The notes: a model not told the origin generated them from the letters alone. 64,000 nucleotides of DNA from Erwinia tracheiphila (GCF_021365465.1 NZ_CP089932.1:3844001-3908000), one strand, 5' to 3'. Positions 8,210 to 17,662 are shown, counted from the first letter of the stretch. A program made the numbers and translations.

Positions 8210-8560
8210 TCATGCCGCTTTATGCTTGAGAGAGAAGTCGAAGTGGATGTCGTCGTATGGAAAAACGATACCGCTTTCAGTTTTTTCAATGACACCCTGC
8301 GTGACGAGTTTAGTTACATCGGAATGCACTGCTCTTATATCGCGGTTTACCCGCCGTGCCACCTCCCGAATCGATATTTCACCTGCGCCGATCATTTCAT
8401 TGATGATGGACATGCGGTTTGGCGAAAGAGTGTCATGCAGCAAATCCCAGCTCAGAAACGAGAGAAAATGCCCCCTGGCAGATTCATCCCCATTCCATGC
8501 CGCGCAGAAGCGGGAGTTAACTTCATCAACGTTTGATACAGAAATATTTAGAGTAGTCAT
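8210..8560 (-). CDS. TumA-like HTH antitoxin
   Basis: The start is placed at 8560 (MTTLNISVSNVDEVNSRFCAAWNGDES), giving 116 residues; a longer upstream reading overlaps the toxin gene in another frame. A MarR/winged-helix-like block covers residues ~50-95 (LLHDTLSPNRMSIINEMIGAGEISIREVARRVNRDIRAVHSDVTKLVTQGVIEK). This domain type is paired with TumE toxins. It follows the TumE-like gene by 4 nt and precedes the BrnA-like gene by 3 nt. As a DNA-binding antitoxin it probably represses the operon, and the inverted repeat at 8888-8906 is a candidate site. Confidence 0.75.
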   Translation of the reverse strand: MTTLNISVSNVDEVNSRFCAAWNGDESARGHFLSFLSWDLLHDTLSPNRMSIINEMIGAGEISIREVARRVNRDIRAVHSDVTKLVTQGVIEKTESGIVFPYDDIHFDFSLKHKAA

Positions 8561-8564
8561 AATG

Positions 8565-8846
8565 TTACCTCTGAAAAATTTTAACGTCTGTCCAGAAATC
8601 CTTAAGAAGCTGCTGGACGGTCGTAAAGATGGTTTTAACTTCAGTGTCGCCGATGTGTTTGTGATCGCCTTTCCCCGCCTCATTGTCATAGCGCACAACG
8701 CAGGTATTCGAAACGATGTAGGCGAGCCGATATTTATATTTGTGGTTACTCGTTTTTACAGCCGGATCAACCTCCCAGATAACAAGTTCAGCCTTGCTGT
8801 CCGGGGTAACCTGCAATATCTCTTTCATAAGCAATTTAGCGGGCAT
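8565..8846 (-). CDS. TumE-like toxin (DUF6516)
   Basis: A 93-residue protein (MPAKLLMKEILQVTPDSKAELVIWEVDPAV ... YRLAYIVSNTCVVRYDNEAGKGDHKHIGDTE) with the VRYDNEAGKGDHKH signature of the TumE family, the toxin partner of TumA-type HTH proteins. It is the first gene of a three-gene minus-strand operon. AAGGAG lies about 14 nt upstream of this ATG, rather far, so an alternative start is possible. Family membership rests on motif and gene pairing; the molecular target is unknown to me. Confidence 0.75.
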   Translation of the reverse strand: MPAKLLMKEILQVTPDSKAELVIWEVDPAVKTSNHKYKYRLAYIVSNTCVVRYDNEAGKGDHKHIGDTEVKTIFTTVQQLLKDFWTDVKIFQR

Positions 8847-8887
8847 AACTGTTTTAACGTCTCCTTTCGTAATGTTGATAACGATAG

Positions 8888-8906
8888 CAACATAAATAGT
8901 ATGTTG
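8888..8906. promoter_or_regulatory. Inverted repeat upstream of the TumE operon
   Basis: CAACATA, a 5-nt spacer, then TATGTTG lies 42 bp upstream of the TumE start. Position and symmetry suit an autoregulatory operator for the antitoxin, but binding is not shown. Confidence 0.5.
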
Positions 8907-8999
8907 TCAATGAAAGCAACACTTGATCATCTGAATTCCGGGCGCTACACTCCAGTAGCGTCGGAAAGTTCCGCTGTCGGGCATGAGAACCCGCAATTT

Positions 9000-9224
9000 C
9001 GAGCTCATAACCGCGCTTATGCGGTTTTTGCGCGCGCCAGGCATTGCCACATCAGCACAATGGTGGGGCGTTCAGGGCAGTTTTCGGGCTGGCCGGTTTC
9101 TCGGATTCCCGGTTTCTCACCCCTGTACGTCTCACCACCCATGGCCGTGAGAAGTCTCAGTGGTGCGTTATTAACTCCTGAATCCGAGGCTGACTCCATG
9201 GCTACTATCCTAACTCTCGCTTAA
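9000..9224 (+). pseudogene. Ash/Icd-like phage protein fragment
   Basis: The plus frame ending at TAA 9222-9224 contains AHNRAYAVFARARHCHISTMVG and GQFSGWPVSRIPGFSP, followed by MATILTLA. This is the N-terminal signature of the Ash / Icd-like (host cell-division inhibitor) family of P4- and P1-type prophages. Known members continue with a further domain after MATxLTL; here the frame stops at once. No good start with ribosome-binding site is visible. I read it as a truncated remnant. It precedes the C4-like RNA and a Rha-type gene, matching the c4-icd-ant arrangement of P1. Confidence 0.6.
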
Positions 9225-9426
9225 CCTGAAATTACCGTTGTTAACGGCCAAGTCGTAACTTCTTCTCGCTTCGACTATCTCAGACTATTGCGCCTTGCTG
9301 GTATTTTGGACTATATTCGCTGTGTTGTTGTAAATCCAGCAACCGGGTTTAGCAGCCTGAAATTTTCCACAGCGCACAACCGCGGCAGCGGTTTTTTTGT
9401 GTAATGCCCGGTCACAAATGAATAAT

Positions 9427-9502
9427 GGTGGCCTGGGTAGGGGAACCGAAAGGTTCGCCGGTATCTGTGGAAGCCGGTCTGCTAACCCTGCTCAGGTCAC
9501 CA
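9427..9502 (+). ncRNA. C4-like antisense RNA of a phage immunity/antirepressor operon
   Basis: The outer stem is GGTGGCCTGGGTAGGG (9427-9442) with CCCTGCTCAGGTCACC (9486-9502 region), fully paired if G-U pairs are allowed. Inside are two hairpins, GAACC-GAAA-GGTTC and a CCGG...CCGG stem. This architecture and the phrase GCCGGTCTGCTAACCCTGCTCA match the C4 antisense RNA of P1/P7-like phages, which silences the downstream antirepressor. The downstream leader (9503-9560) contains TTAGCAGCAACTTGTGG and CCACAGGGGC, with potential to pair with C4 loops. The downstream Rha-type gene is broken. Confidence 0.72.
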
Positions 9503-9560
9503 CCAGTTGTTTAGCAGCAACTTGTGGTGGTTATAAAACCGTTCCACAGGGGCTTTCGCT

Positions 9561-10090
9561 ATGACTACCATACCGGCTATTTCTCAACCCGAACTTTGCA
9601 TTGTTTCAGGTGGAGTTGTTACTACCTTGATCGCTGTCGCTGAGTATTTCCGCAAGCCACATAAAGATGTTTTGGCGAAGATTTATCGCTTAGATTGCTC
9701 AGTGAATACACCGACGCTACAGGCTGCAAACTTCCCTGCTACAACACTACCCGCGATGGTTTTGCATTCCTGGCGATGGGTTTCACTGGCAGGCAAGCCG
9801 CCGCATTCAAAGAGGCTTACATCACAGCCTTCAATCGCATGGAACAGGCACTCAGCCGGCAACCTCTGCTGATGGATCCTCACCTCCGGTCTGCACTGGC
9901 AGACGCCGAACGCATACACAGTAATCTGCAAATCGTCATGGATCTGTGGGGCAAACACGTCATCCCGCTTAATCCACCCATCCTGGTCAACGGAACATTT
10001 GTAGATGCACTCCATCGCACCGCGCTGGTGGCTGAAGGTATTAAGCAGGCAATGCAGCTACTGTGTTTCGTCAAGAAAAAATCGCTTTAA
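9561..10090 (+). pseudogene. Rha/antirepressor-type phage protein with internal deletion
   Basis: The gene begins MTTIPAISQPELCIVSGGVVTTLIAVAEYFRKPHKDVLAKIYRLD and then loses frame. The continuation (LSEYTDATGCKLPCYNTTRDGFAFLAMGFTGRQAAAFKEAYITAFNRME) lies one frame over and ends at 10090. Rha-type domains normally have about ten residues between RLxC and LSEYTD, so a deletion of roughly 28-29 bp is the likely cause. These are DNA-binding or antirepressor proteins of prophages. It follows a C4-like RNA, the position held by ant in P1. Confidence 0.82.
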
Positions 10091-10307
10091 TTTTAGGGAT
10101 ACAGCCCCCTAAGCGCTGTCAGCACTAAGTTCCCGATACATCGCGGCTACGCCGCGCTAACAGGGTTAAAAGGGCTTATATCAGCATAATCATCGCTATA
10201 AGCCCGCATGGCTGTTCAGGGCGGGAGGGGGATACCACTCTCTGACAGTCCTCCACCGGCCTGCGCCGGGCTTCGGCGGGTTAACTACAGAGTCATATAA
10301 AACAACG

Positions 10308-11318
10308 TTATGCCGCCTTACATGCGCTACGCGCATCTGAAGACAGGTATTCAGCATCGAACGGCTTTTGTGTTTTCAGAACGCCATAGCACCAGTGGAC
10401 GAGTTTCCGCATCAGTGCGCCAATGGCACACATTTTTGCCTTGCCACGCAGGCATAACCGCTCATACATCGCTTTCATCACCGGGTTAAATCTCAGGCCA
10501 CACAACGAAGCCAGATACAGTTTCGCGCGGATTTCCGGCGGGCCGATTTTGGATAATTTCGGTTTCCCTCTGACCGATGTGCCGGAGTATTTTTCAACAC
10601 GGACCACGCCCAGAAATGCAGCAACCTGCTCTGCTGTATCGAAATGATGACCCCGCAGGATAACCAGCATATTCAGACCTAACTGATAACCCACGGATTT
10701 TATTGATGTCAGCAGGTCAAAATCCTTTTTTAATTCAGGATGCTGGTCGAGGTGGGTCAGGATCAGAGCGTCCAGATGCTCAGGCTCTGCGCTCAGGTTA
10801 CGAAGCACATTTTCGATGGATTCAGTGACAGCAAGAGGTGTGTCCGTTGCCCGACATTTTTCCAGCCTGTTTTTTTCGCGGGTGCTGTCGGTGACAGGTG
10901 CATCACGTCGGCGGAGAAGTGCGCTGAGATGGCGGACATTCTCAGGCGGGGGGACCCACGGTTCCGGCACCTTAAGTGCACCGTAGCAGGCGAGCATATA
11001 AGCATCAACCTGGTCGTTTTTTGTCAGAATGTCCATGCCACGCGCAAATTCTCTGCTGCGATGTGGGTTGGCGAGCGAAACTTTAGCTCCGGCCTTGTAG
11101 AGGCCGTATGCAAGCGATTCATGATAAACCCCGGTGGCCTCCATGATGATATGGACATTGGCAGGTTCACAGTGCTGTTTACTGAGCCAGCCGATCACGG
11201 CATCGGCTGCATTGAAATCGTTTTTAAGCTTGCGGGTTTTTACCTTGCCTTTGACACCTTCCCGCAGCAGACATAAATCCAGGGTTTTCTTGCTGACATC
11301 GATACCGAACTGAAACAT
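10308..11318 (-). CDS. IS110-family transposase (DEDD/serine recombinase type)
   Basis: A 336-residue protein with the RuvC-like DEDD catalytic set: Asp7 (FGIDVSK), Glu60 (IIMEATGVYH), Asp102 and Asp105 (TKNDQVDAYMLA). The C-terminal Tnp domain has the GTSVRGKPKLSKIGPPEIR block that bears the conserved serine. Length and motifs are intact. IS110 recombinases are guided by a bridge RNA encoded in the element's non-coding end; here a long segment precedes the gene. This copy appears functional. Confidence 0.95.
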   Translation of the reverse strand: MFQFGIDVSKKTLDLCLLREGVKGKVKTRKLKNDFNAADAVIGWLSKQHCEPANVHIIMEATGVYHESLAYGLYKAGAKVSLANPHRSREFARGMDILTKNDQVDAYMLACYGALKVPEPWVPPPENVRHLSALLRRRDAPVTDSTREKNRLEKCRATDTPLAVTESIENVLRNLSAEPEHLDALILTHLDQHPELKKDFDLLTSIKSVGYQLGLNMLVILRGHHFDTAEQVAAFLGVVRVEKYSGTSVRGKPKLSKIGPPEIRAKLYLASLCGLRFNPVMKAMYERLCLRGKAKMCAIGALMRKLVHWCYGVLKTQKPFDAEYLSSDARSACKAA

Positions 11319-11530
11319 AGATGTTTTCTCCTTTCACTGAACCATCACGCCTATTACCCTCGTACATGCAGAGTCATCGCTCCTGGCAACCGTTGAATGT
11401 TAATGCTGGCGTGAAAGGTGAAGCGGAGGGCTTTTTCTGCCAATCAAGGTTCTCGCCATTCCGGGAGGGGACAAGCTCACTCCGCTTCATGTGATGGTAG
11501 CTAACCACCATATGTCTATTACATACAAGG
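11319..11530 (-). ncRNA. Probable IS110 bridge-RNA region
   Basis: The 212-nt segment between the element end and the transposase start has no ORF and holds several short inverted repeats (for example AAGCGGAG with CTCCGCTT at 11421-11492, and GTGATGGTAG/CTAACCACCAT). In IS110-type elements the 5' non-coding end encodes the bridge RNA that pairs with target and donor. The loops have not been assigned here. Confidence 0.5.
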
Positions 11531-11661
11531 GGAGGGGGCAGCATGAGCGTTAAATTGTCCTCATACGTCTGGGATGGTTACGCTGCGAATGGCGTGAAAG
11601 GCACAAAACTTCTGATCATGGCCCGATTTGCGGACTTTTCTAATGACGATGGTTGTAGTGG

Positions 11662-12815
<1,154 letters not shown>

Positions 12816-13089
12816 TGGTTCACCTGTGAAATTTTGAGGTGAGCATATCACCTCAACTCAGGTGGCCAAATTCAGTGTGCCACTACAGGTGTGTCATGGT
12901 ATGGCATTGAAACCATTGCCCGCCAGATTGGCGCAGGGTGCAGTACGGTTATTACGCTGATTGGTGAGCTAGAGAAAAACGGCTGGCTCACAAGAAAAAG
13001 TCGTCGGCAGGGGCAGCGTAACACGAGCAATCTTTACACGCCGAACGTCGCAAAACTTCGTAAATCTGCCGACACTTTGTTATCAACAC

Positions 13090-13705
13090 TAAACCACCTC
13101 CTGTGGAGGTGGTGATCGTTCATGTGGGGCTTTGCCGGTAGAATGCCCATGCTAAATACTGCCCCGGTTTGTTACCAGCAAATCAAGGAGTAAATAGCAT
13201 GAGCAGATATGAATCCGCTTCCCACGTATTCTATCGCTGTCAGTATCATCTTGTATGGACACCGAAGTACAGATACAAAATCCTCAAAGGTAATCTCGGT
13301 AAAGAGGTTTACCGCAGCATCTACATTTACAGCAATATGAAAAAATGCACAGTAGTTGAGCTAAATGTGGAGATATATCATATGCATCTGGTGGTGAGGA
13401 CGCCGCCTGGCTTGAGTGTTTCTGAGTTGATGGGATTTGTGAAAGGGCGAACGGCCATCAGGCTGTTCGAGAAGTTTCCTTATCTCAGGAAGCACAAGCT
13501 TTGGTGTAACCACTTTTGGCAAAGAGGGTATTTTGTGGATTCGGTGGGTGCAAAAGAAGAAGTAATTCGAAGGTATGTGCGGTACCAGGACAAAGTTGCC
13601 AAAGAGGAAGAAGAAAGGCAAATACAGCTCGGACTGGAAAGGTGGTGTTTAAGCCCCCTTTTAGGGGGCGGTGTCAAAGCCACCTGCTATGCAGGTGGCT
13701 TTTTA
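13090..13705 (+). mobile_element. IS200/IS605-type element
   Basis: The left-end hairpin is CCACCTCCTGTGGAGGTGG (13094-13112) and the right-end hairpin is AGCCACCTGCTATGCAGGTGGCT (13678-13700) followed by TTTTTA. One Y1 transposase gene lies between them. Such elements have subterminal palindromes and no target duplication. The right end, from about 13647, recurs at 15940-15998. Confidence 0.85.
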
Positions 13706-13720
13706 TTTGGAGTATTTAGA
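13199..13720 (+). CDS. tnpA: IS200/IS605 Y1 transposase (TnpA), no stop codon of its own
   Basis: Starts at 13199 behind AAGGAG with MSRYESASHVFYRCQYHLVWTPKYRYKIL, the IS200-family opening. The HUH motif is YHMHLVV and the catalytic tyrosine lies in YFVDSVGAKEEVIRRYVRYQDK. GRTAIRLF and NHFWQRGYF blocks are intact. The frame does not stop at the element end: it reads through the right-end hairpin (LLGGGVKATCYAGGFLFGVF) and continues in frame into the AlpA-like gene, ending at 13999. The product may thus be a 266-residue TnpA-AlpA fusion. Confidence 0.88.
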
Positions 13721-13999
13721 ATGAAAGAGTTTATTTATCCTACCCCTGAACAAAGAATCCAGATACTGAAAGATAATAATGAATCTTATGACAGACGTAT
13801 CAGAGAAGCGGTGTGTGGAAACCGTAGTGGTTTATCACGCTCCCGCCGCTGGCAGCTTGAGCAGGAGGGCGCATTTCCGAAACGTGCGCCGATGGGGCGT
13901 AATTCTGTTTCCTGGTTGTTGAGCGATATTCTCTGGTGGGTGCGTAACCCTCCGTCAGTCGAGAACATCAATAACCCCTACAGCCGCAAATCCGCATAA
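13721..13999 (+). CDS. AlpA-like phage transcriptional regulator
   Basis: A 92-residue protein from ATG 13721 with GGAG 9 nt upstream. The core (YDRRIREAVCGNRSGLSRSRRWQLEQEGAFPKRAPMGRNSVSWLLSDILWWVRNPP) is the AlpA/MerR-like HTH of prophage excision regulators (SRSxxWxxExxGxFPKR...G.xSVxWL). It is in frame with the upstream IS200 transposase. The ribosome-binding site lies outside the element, so independent translation is likely. It is followed 20 nt later by a Rha-type gene. Confidence 0.8.
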   Translation: MKEFIYPTPEQRIQILKDNNESYDRRIREAVCGNRSGLSRSRRWQLEQEGAFPKRAPMGRNSVSWLLSDILWWVRNPPSVENINNPYSRKSA

Positions 14000-14019
14000 T
14001 TAAATACAGGTAATCAACG

Positions 14020-14619
14020 ATGAAAAAATTAAATGCCCTTGCGGGGCAGGAATTCGATCACTCTGAAAACAGCCTGATTGATAATTCAGTACCAACGATG
14101 AGTAGCCTTGAAATGGTCGATTACATAAATGCCGATCGGAAATCAAAAGCCGGGGCGGAAGGTCTTAAATTTCCCTGCAAGCAATACCGTAAGCTGGAAC
14201 ACTGAAGCTTTATGAATAAGGTTCCTAAAGTCCTGGGTGATGCAGCTGCAAAAAATTTTGCAACTGACACATATATAAATGGCACGGGTGGAAAAGTAGA
14301 AAGGGATATTTGTAATTTCCCCAAAAGGGAAGCCTGCCTGATGGCAATGAGCTACAGCTACGAACTTCAGGCGGCAGTATATGACTACATGGAAGAATTG
14401 GATCGTCAGAAAGGGGAATATTTAGTCCATACCATCAATGAACTTCAGCATATTGTTGCTTCCGCTCGTCAGTTCTCCGATGAGGATTCGAGTGATGCAG
14501 GTCTTCGCCTGAGAAAACGTCAGGATGATTTGGTTCTACTGGAGAGAGCGGAATATCTGGTTAAAAACCTGAGTCAGTTGCCGATTAACTTCGGGGGAGG
14601 TACTTCTGGTGCTAAATAA
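14020..14619 (+). pseudogene. Rha-family phage regulator split by a TGA codon
   Basis: The frame 14020-14205 (MSSLEMVDYINADRKSKAGAEGLKFPCKQYRKLEH) stops at TGA and resumes in the same frame as SFMNKVPKVLGDAAAKNF ... KREACLMAMSYSYELQAAVYDYMEEL to 14619. The related gene at 3747 has H-D-Q-F at the corresponding point, so TGA replaces an Asp codon. The total is 199 residues, a normal Rha size, with a C-terminal helical tail. Restart at Met 14212 could give a 135-residue fragment lacking the N-terminal part. Confidence 0.8.
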
Positions 14620-14625
14620 CACAAA

Positions 14626-14645
14626 GGCGACCTTGCAGGGTCGCC
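14626..14645. terminator. Short GC hairpin after the Rha-type gene
   Basis: GGCGACC, 6-nt loop, GGTCGCC lies 7 nt downstream of the gene's stop. No run of T follows, so termination is only possible, not certain. The next 95 bp hold only a truncated frame starting MTVLEYAESSAHPLM at 14696, cut by IS481. Confidence 0.35.
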
Positions 14646-14739
14646 AGTGGAGCAGATCGGAAAGGATAAGCTACAGAATGGTAGGGTGGGCAAAATGACG
14701 GTGCTGGAGTATGCAGAGAGTTCCGCACACCCATTAATG

Positions 14740-15939
14740 TGTATTCGTCGCGACGTAATCTGACACCGGACCCTGAAAGATTGAGAGTTACAGGTTTTGA
14801 TATGGGTGTCGAAACCTTAAACAAAACGCGAGGTCACCCTCATGCTCCATACTCACAATCCCATCATCAAACACAAAGCCGGCCTGCTCAATCTCGCCGA
14901 ATAACCCGGTAACGTCTCAACAGCCTGCAAGAGCACGGGCGTGTCACGCGACACCTTCTACCGTTATCAGGAGCTGACGAAGAAGGCGGCATTGACGCGC
15001 TGGTTAACCAGAACCGCCGGGTTCCCAACCTGACGAACCGCGCCGACGAAGCCACTGAACGCGCGGTTGTTGAGTACGCCGTTGAGTTCCCGGCCCCCGG
15101 GCAGCACAGGACCAGTGATGAGCTGCGTAAAAAAGGCGTGTTTACCTCCGGCAGCGGCGTGCGCGCCATCTGGCAGCGACACGACCTGGAGAGCTTCCGT
15201 AAACGCCTGAAGGCACCTGAGGAAAAGTTCGCCAGAGAAGGTATCGTGCTTACCGGTGCCCCAATCGCCGCGCTGGAGAAAAAGGCGCATGATGATGAGG
15301 CCAGCGGCGAAATCGAGACCGCTCACCCGGGCTATCCCGGGTCGCAGGACACCTTCTGTGCTGGCGATCTGAAAGGTGTGGGCCGTATCTGCCCGCAGAC
15401 GTTCGTGGATACGTACCCGAAAGTGGCGCACTGCAAGCGGTATACGAGTAAAACGCCGAACACCGCCGCCGGCCTGCTAAATGATCGGGTACTGCCGTTC
15501 TGTGAGGCTCAGGGGCTGCCGATGCTGAGAAGACTGACCGACAGGGGAACGGAGTACTGTGGTAAGGTGGAGCAGCATGATTACCAGCTTTATCTGACCA
15601 TCAACGATATCGCCCATACAAAAACGAAGGCGATGTCCCCACAGACCAACGGCATCTGCGAGCGCTTCCATAAAACGATTTTGCAGGATTTTTATCAGGT
15701 TACGTTCCGCAAGAAGTGATATGGGGACCTGGAGAGCCTGCAGGCAGATCTGGACAACGGGTTGTGGCATGACAATAATGAGCGAACTCATCAGGGAAAA
15801 ATGTGCTGCGGGCGAACGCCAGTGGCCAGGTTACCTGATGGAAAACGTGTCTGTGCAGAAAAGGATCTGAACCGGATGTAATCTGACAGACACCTGTATA
15901 AATAACCGGGAACTGTCAGATCAGGTCTGAGCTAGTACA
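14740..15939 (+). mobile_element. IS481-family element, copy 2
   Basis: Starts TGTATTCGTCGCGAC and ends in the complement of TGTACTAGCTCAGACC, the same termini as copy 1. It is 1200 bp, one less than copy 1. The flanks (CATTAATG and GTTTAAGC) show no target duplication, and the right flank is a bare IS200/IS605 right end, so a rearrangement has replaced one side. Confidence 0.88.
14842..15881 (+). pseudogene. IS481-family transposase, copy 2, nonsense codons and frameshift
   Basis: The frame opens at 14842 (MLHTHNPIIKHKAGLLNLAE) and hits the same TAA as copy 1. After VSRDTFYRYQEL a 1-nt loss (CTGACGAAGAAGGC versus CTGGCTGCTGAAGGC) shifts the frame. The main open stretch is 15138-15719 (MFTSGSGVRAIWQRHDLESF ... 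LTDRGTEYCG ... QTNGICERFH), ending at the same TGA after TFRKK; the tail runs to TAA 15879-15881. Catalytic residues are still present in the open part. Confidence 0.85.
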
Positions 15940-15998
15940 GTTTAAGCCCCCTTTTAGGGGGCGGTGTCAAAGCCACCTGCTATGCAGGTGGCTTTTTA
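15940..15998 (+). repeat. Solitary IS200/IS605 right end
   Basis: These 59 bp repeat 13647-13705, including the AGCCACCTGCTATGCAGGTGGCT hairpin. No transposase or left end accompanies them, so a second element was here and was lost when IS481 copy 2 or a recombination event removed its left part. Confidence 0.85.
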
Positions 15999-16018
15999 CT
16001 ATTGAGTTGAAAACTAGG

Positions 16019-16068
16019 TTTACAGGGTCGGGCTGCCTGTTCCTCCAGCGAGGCGGCGACCCTGTAAA
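16019..16068. repeat. 12-bp perfect inverted repeat next to IS256
   Basis: TTTACAGGGTCG and CGACCCTGTAAA are separated by 26 nt. It could be two abutting element ends or an IS256 terminus with its partner; I cannot assign it. Confidence 0.5.
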
Positions 16069-17190
16069 TAATTCTGTGTAACTGCCACCACGTCAAAGGT
16101 GAACGCTCAGGCGGTCACCGAACTCAATAATAAAGCGGCTCATCGCCAGCCGACAGTTCTGGATCGGCATACTCCATTTTTTCGATGCCGACTGGATTGC
16201 CAGGTAAATAACCTTTCGCACTGAGTCATCCGTCGGGAATACCTTGCGTTTCTTAATGGCGGCACGGATCACGCTGTTCAGCGACTCAATGGCATTCGTG
16301 GTGTAGATAGCTTTTCGGATGTCAGACGGATAGCCGAAGAACGTATTGAGGTTTTCCCCGTGCGCACGCCAGCTTTTGCTGATTTGTGGATATTTGTCAT
16401 CCCATTCTTCGGCGAACGCAGCCAGCGCCATCCGTGCGGCCGCTTCTGTTGGTGCCTGATAAACGGTTTTCAGCCCGCCCGTGACCGCTTTGTAGTCCTT
16501 CCACGCCACGTATTTCAGGCGGTTACGCACCATGCGGATGGTGCACAGCTGGATGTGAGTCTGCGGATAGGCGCTGTTTATCGCATCCGGGAAGCCCTTC
16601 AGGCCATCCACGCAGGCAATCAGGATGTCCTGAAGGCCGCGATTTTTAAGTTCCGTCAGCACGTTCAGCCAGAACTTTGCACCTTCATTTTCAGCCAGCC
16701 ACATCCCCGGAAGCTCTTTCCGGCCTTCGGTATTGATGCCCGGTGCCAGGAACACCGCTTTGTTAATCACGCCGCCATTCGGCGACCTGCTCTTTAACGG
16801 CATCCGTGACTTTTGATATCAGGGGCGGTGACACATCAGCATCGTACATCTCTTTGAACGTATCGACGATTTCCCGCGTGGTCATGCCTTTGGCATACAA
16901 GGATAAAATCTGGCTGTCCATCTGCGCGATACGCGTCTGATTCTTCTTAATCAGCAGGGGTTCAAAGGTATTTTCCCGGTCGCGCGGCGTGTTTAGCCCG
17001 ATTTCACCGTCGTTGCACAGCAGCGTTTTCGAAGAGTAGCCGTTGCGGGTATTGGTGCCGGTTTTAGGGGCATTTTTCTCATGCCCGAGGTGGTCAGTCA
17101 GTTCTGCATTGAGTGCCGTTTCAACGGTCAGCTTCGTGAGCATGCGGGAAAACTGATTAAGGCCGGCCTCAGTTTTGAGGCCTTTGGCAG
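16069..17190 (-). mobile_element. IS256-family remnant (IS1414-like)
   Basis: Contains a broken IS256-type transposase. Its right side stops inside the transposase N-terminus, fused to a truncated tyrosine-recombinase gene at about 17190, so the element lacks one end. Left limit is approximate. Confidence 0.7.
16093..17190 (-). pseudogene. IS256-family transposase with internal and N-terminal deletions
   Basis: The N-terminal portion (LKTEAGLNQFSRMLTKLTVETALNAELTDHLGHEKN ... SKVTDAVKEQVAEW) and the C-terminal portion (GVINKAVFLAPGINTEGRKELPGMWLAENEGAKFW ... TTNAIESLNSVIRAAIKKRK) lie in different frames and meet at AATGG (about 16775). IS1414-type proteins have about 25 residues between them (including the PIVYMD segment with the first catalytic Asp), so a deletion between two AATGG copies removed the catalytic residue. 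About 20 N-terminal residues are also missing at 17190. Confidence 0.85.
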
Positions 17191-17567
17191 TTCAGCAGGT
17201 CGGCGGGGTTGTAGAGGATAACGTGCCGTTTCAGCAGCCAGCGCCAGCAGTTCCTGATCGCGCTCAGGCGGTTTAGCTGCCCGCCCACAACCAGCGGCTG
17301 ACCGTCTGCCTTGCGGTAGCTGCGCAGATATCGCTGGTAGCTTTCCAGCACCTCAAGGCTCACCTGCGCTGCGTACAGTAGCCCGCGTTCTTCGCACCAC
17401 GTCACGAACGGCAGCCGCCGCTCACGGTAACCTTCGGTGCTGCGCGGGCTGTAGCCCTGCGCGTCAAGGTGCGCGAGCCACGCGATCACATGCTGGCGCT
17501 GCGTGGTGTTCGGGGTCTGACGGCTAAGATAAAGCTCTCCCGCCGAGGGAGGGATCGGTTTTGTCAT
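17190..17567 (-). pseudogene. Tyrosine recombinase, N-terminal core-binding domain only
   Basis: ATG 17567 opens MTKPIPPSAGELYLSRQTPNTTQ and runs through the SAM-like core-binding domain (YSPRSTEGYRERRLPFVTWCEERGL ... QLNRLSAIRNCWRWLLKRHVILYNPADLLN). It aligns with the first ~123 residues of the complete enzyme at 23735-24766 and then breaks into IS256 sequence, losing the catalytic domain. It lies 95 nt downstream of the matching primase pseudogene. Confidence 0.88.
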
Positions 17568-17662
17568 GAGGATTGTCCTGATTGGGGTACAGTACGATGA
17601 AGATAAGAAGAGAGGATGGAACAGTGGTTTTATTACAGCCCGACCGCTTGCGGCTCCGGGCC

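Larger units (their letters stand above)
10232..11530 (-). mobile_element. IS110-family insertion sequence
   Basis: The same 8 bp, GGAGGGGG, occurs at 10224-10231 and 11531-11538. Collapsing the DNA between them recreates a continuous phage leader (...TTCAGGGCGGAGGGGGCAGC followed by ATG of the HTH gene), so these positions mark the insertion point. The element is about 1.3 kb with one transposase gene and a ~210-bp non-coding 5' segment. IS110 elements lack terminal inverted repeats and often insert at specific short sequences, in keeping with this. Confidence 0.75.

Noticed and set aside
10740..11276. Plus-strand frame across the IS110 transposase
   Set aside because: Shadow of an intact DEDD recombinase.
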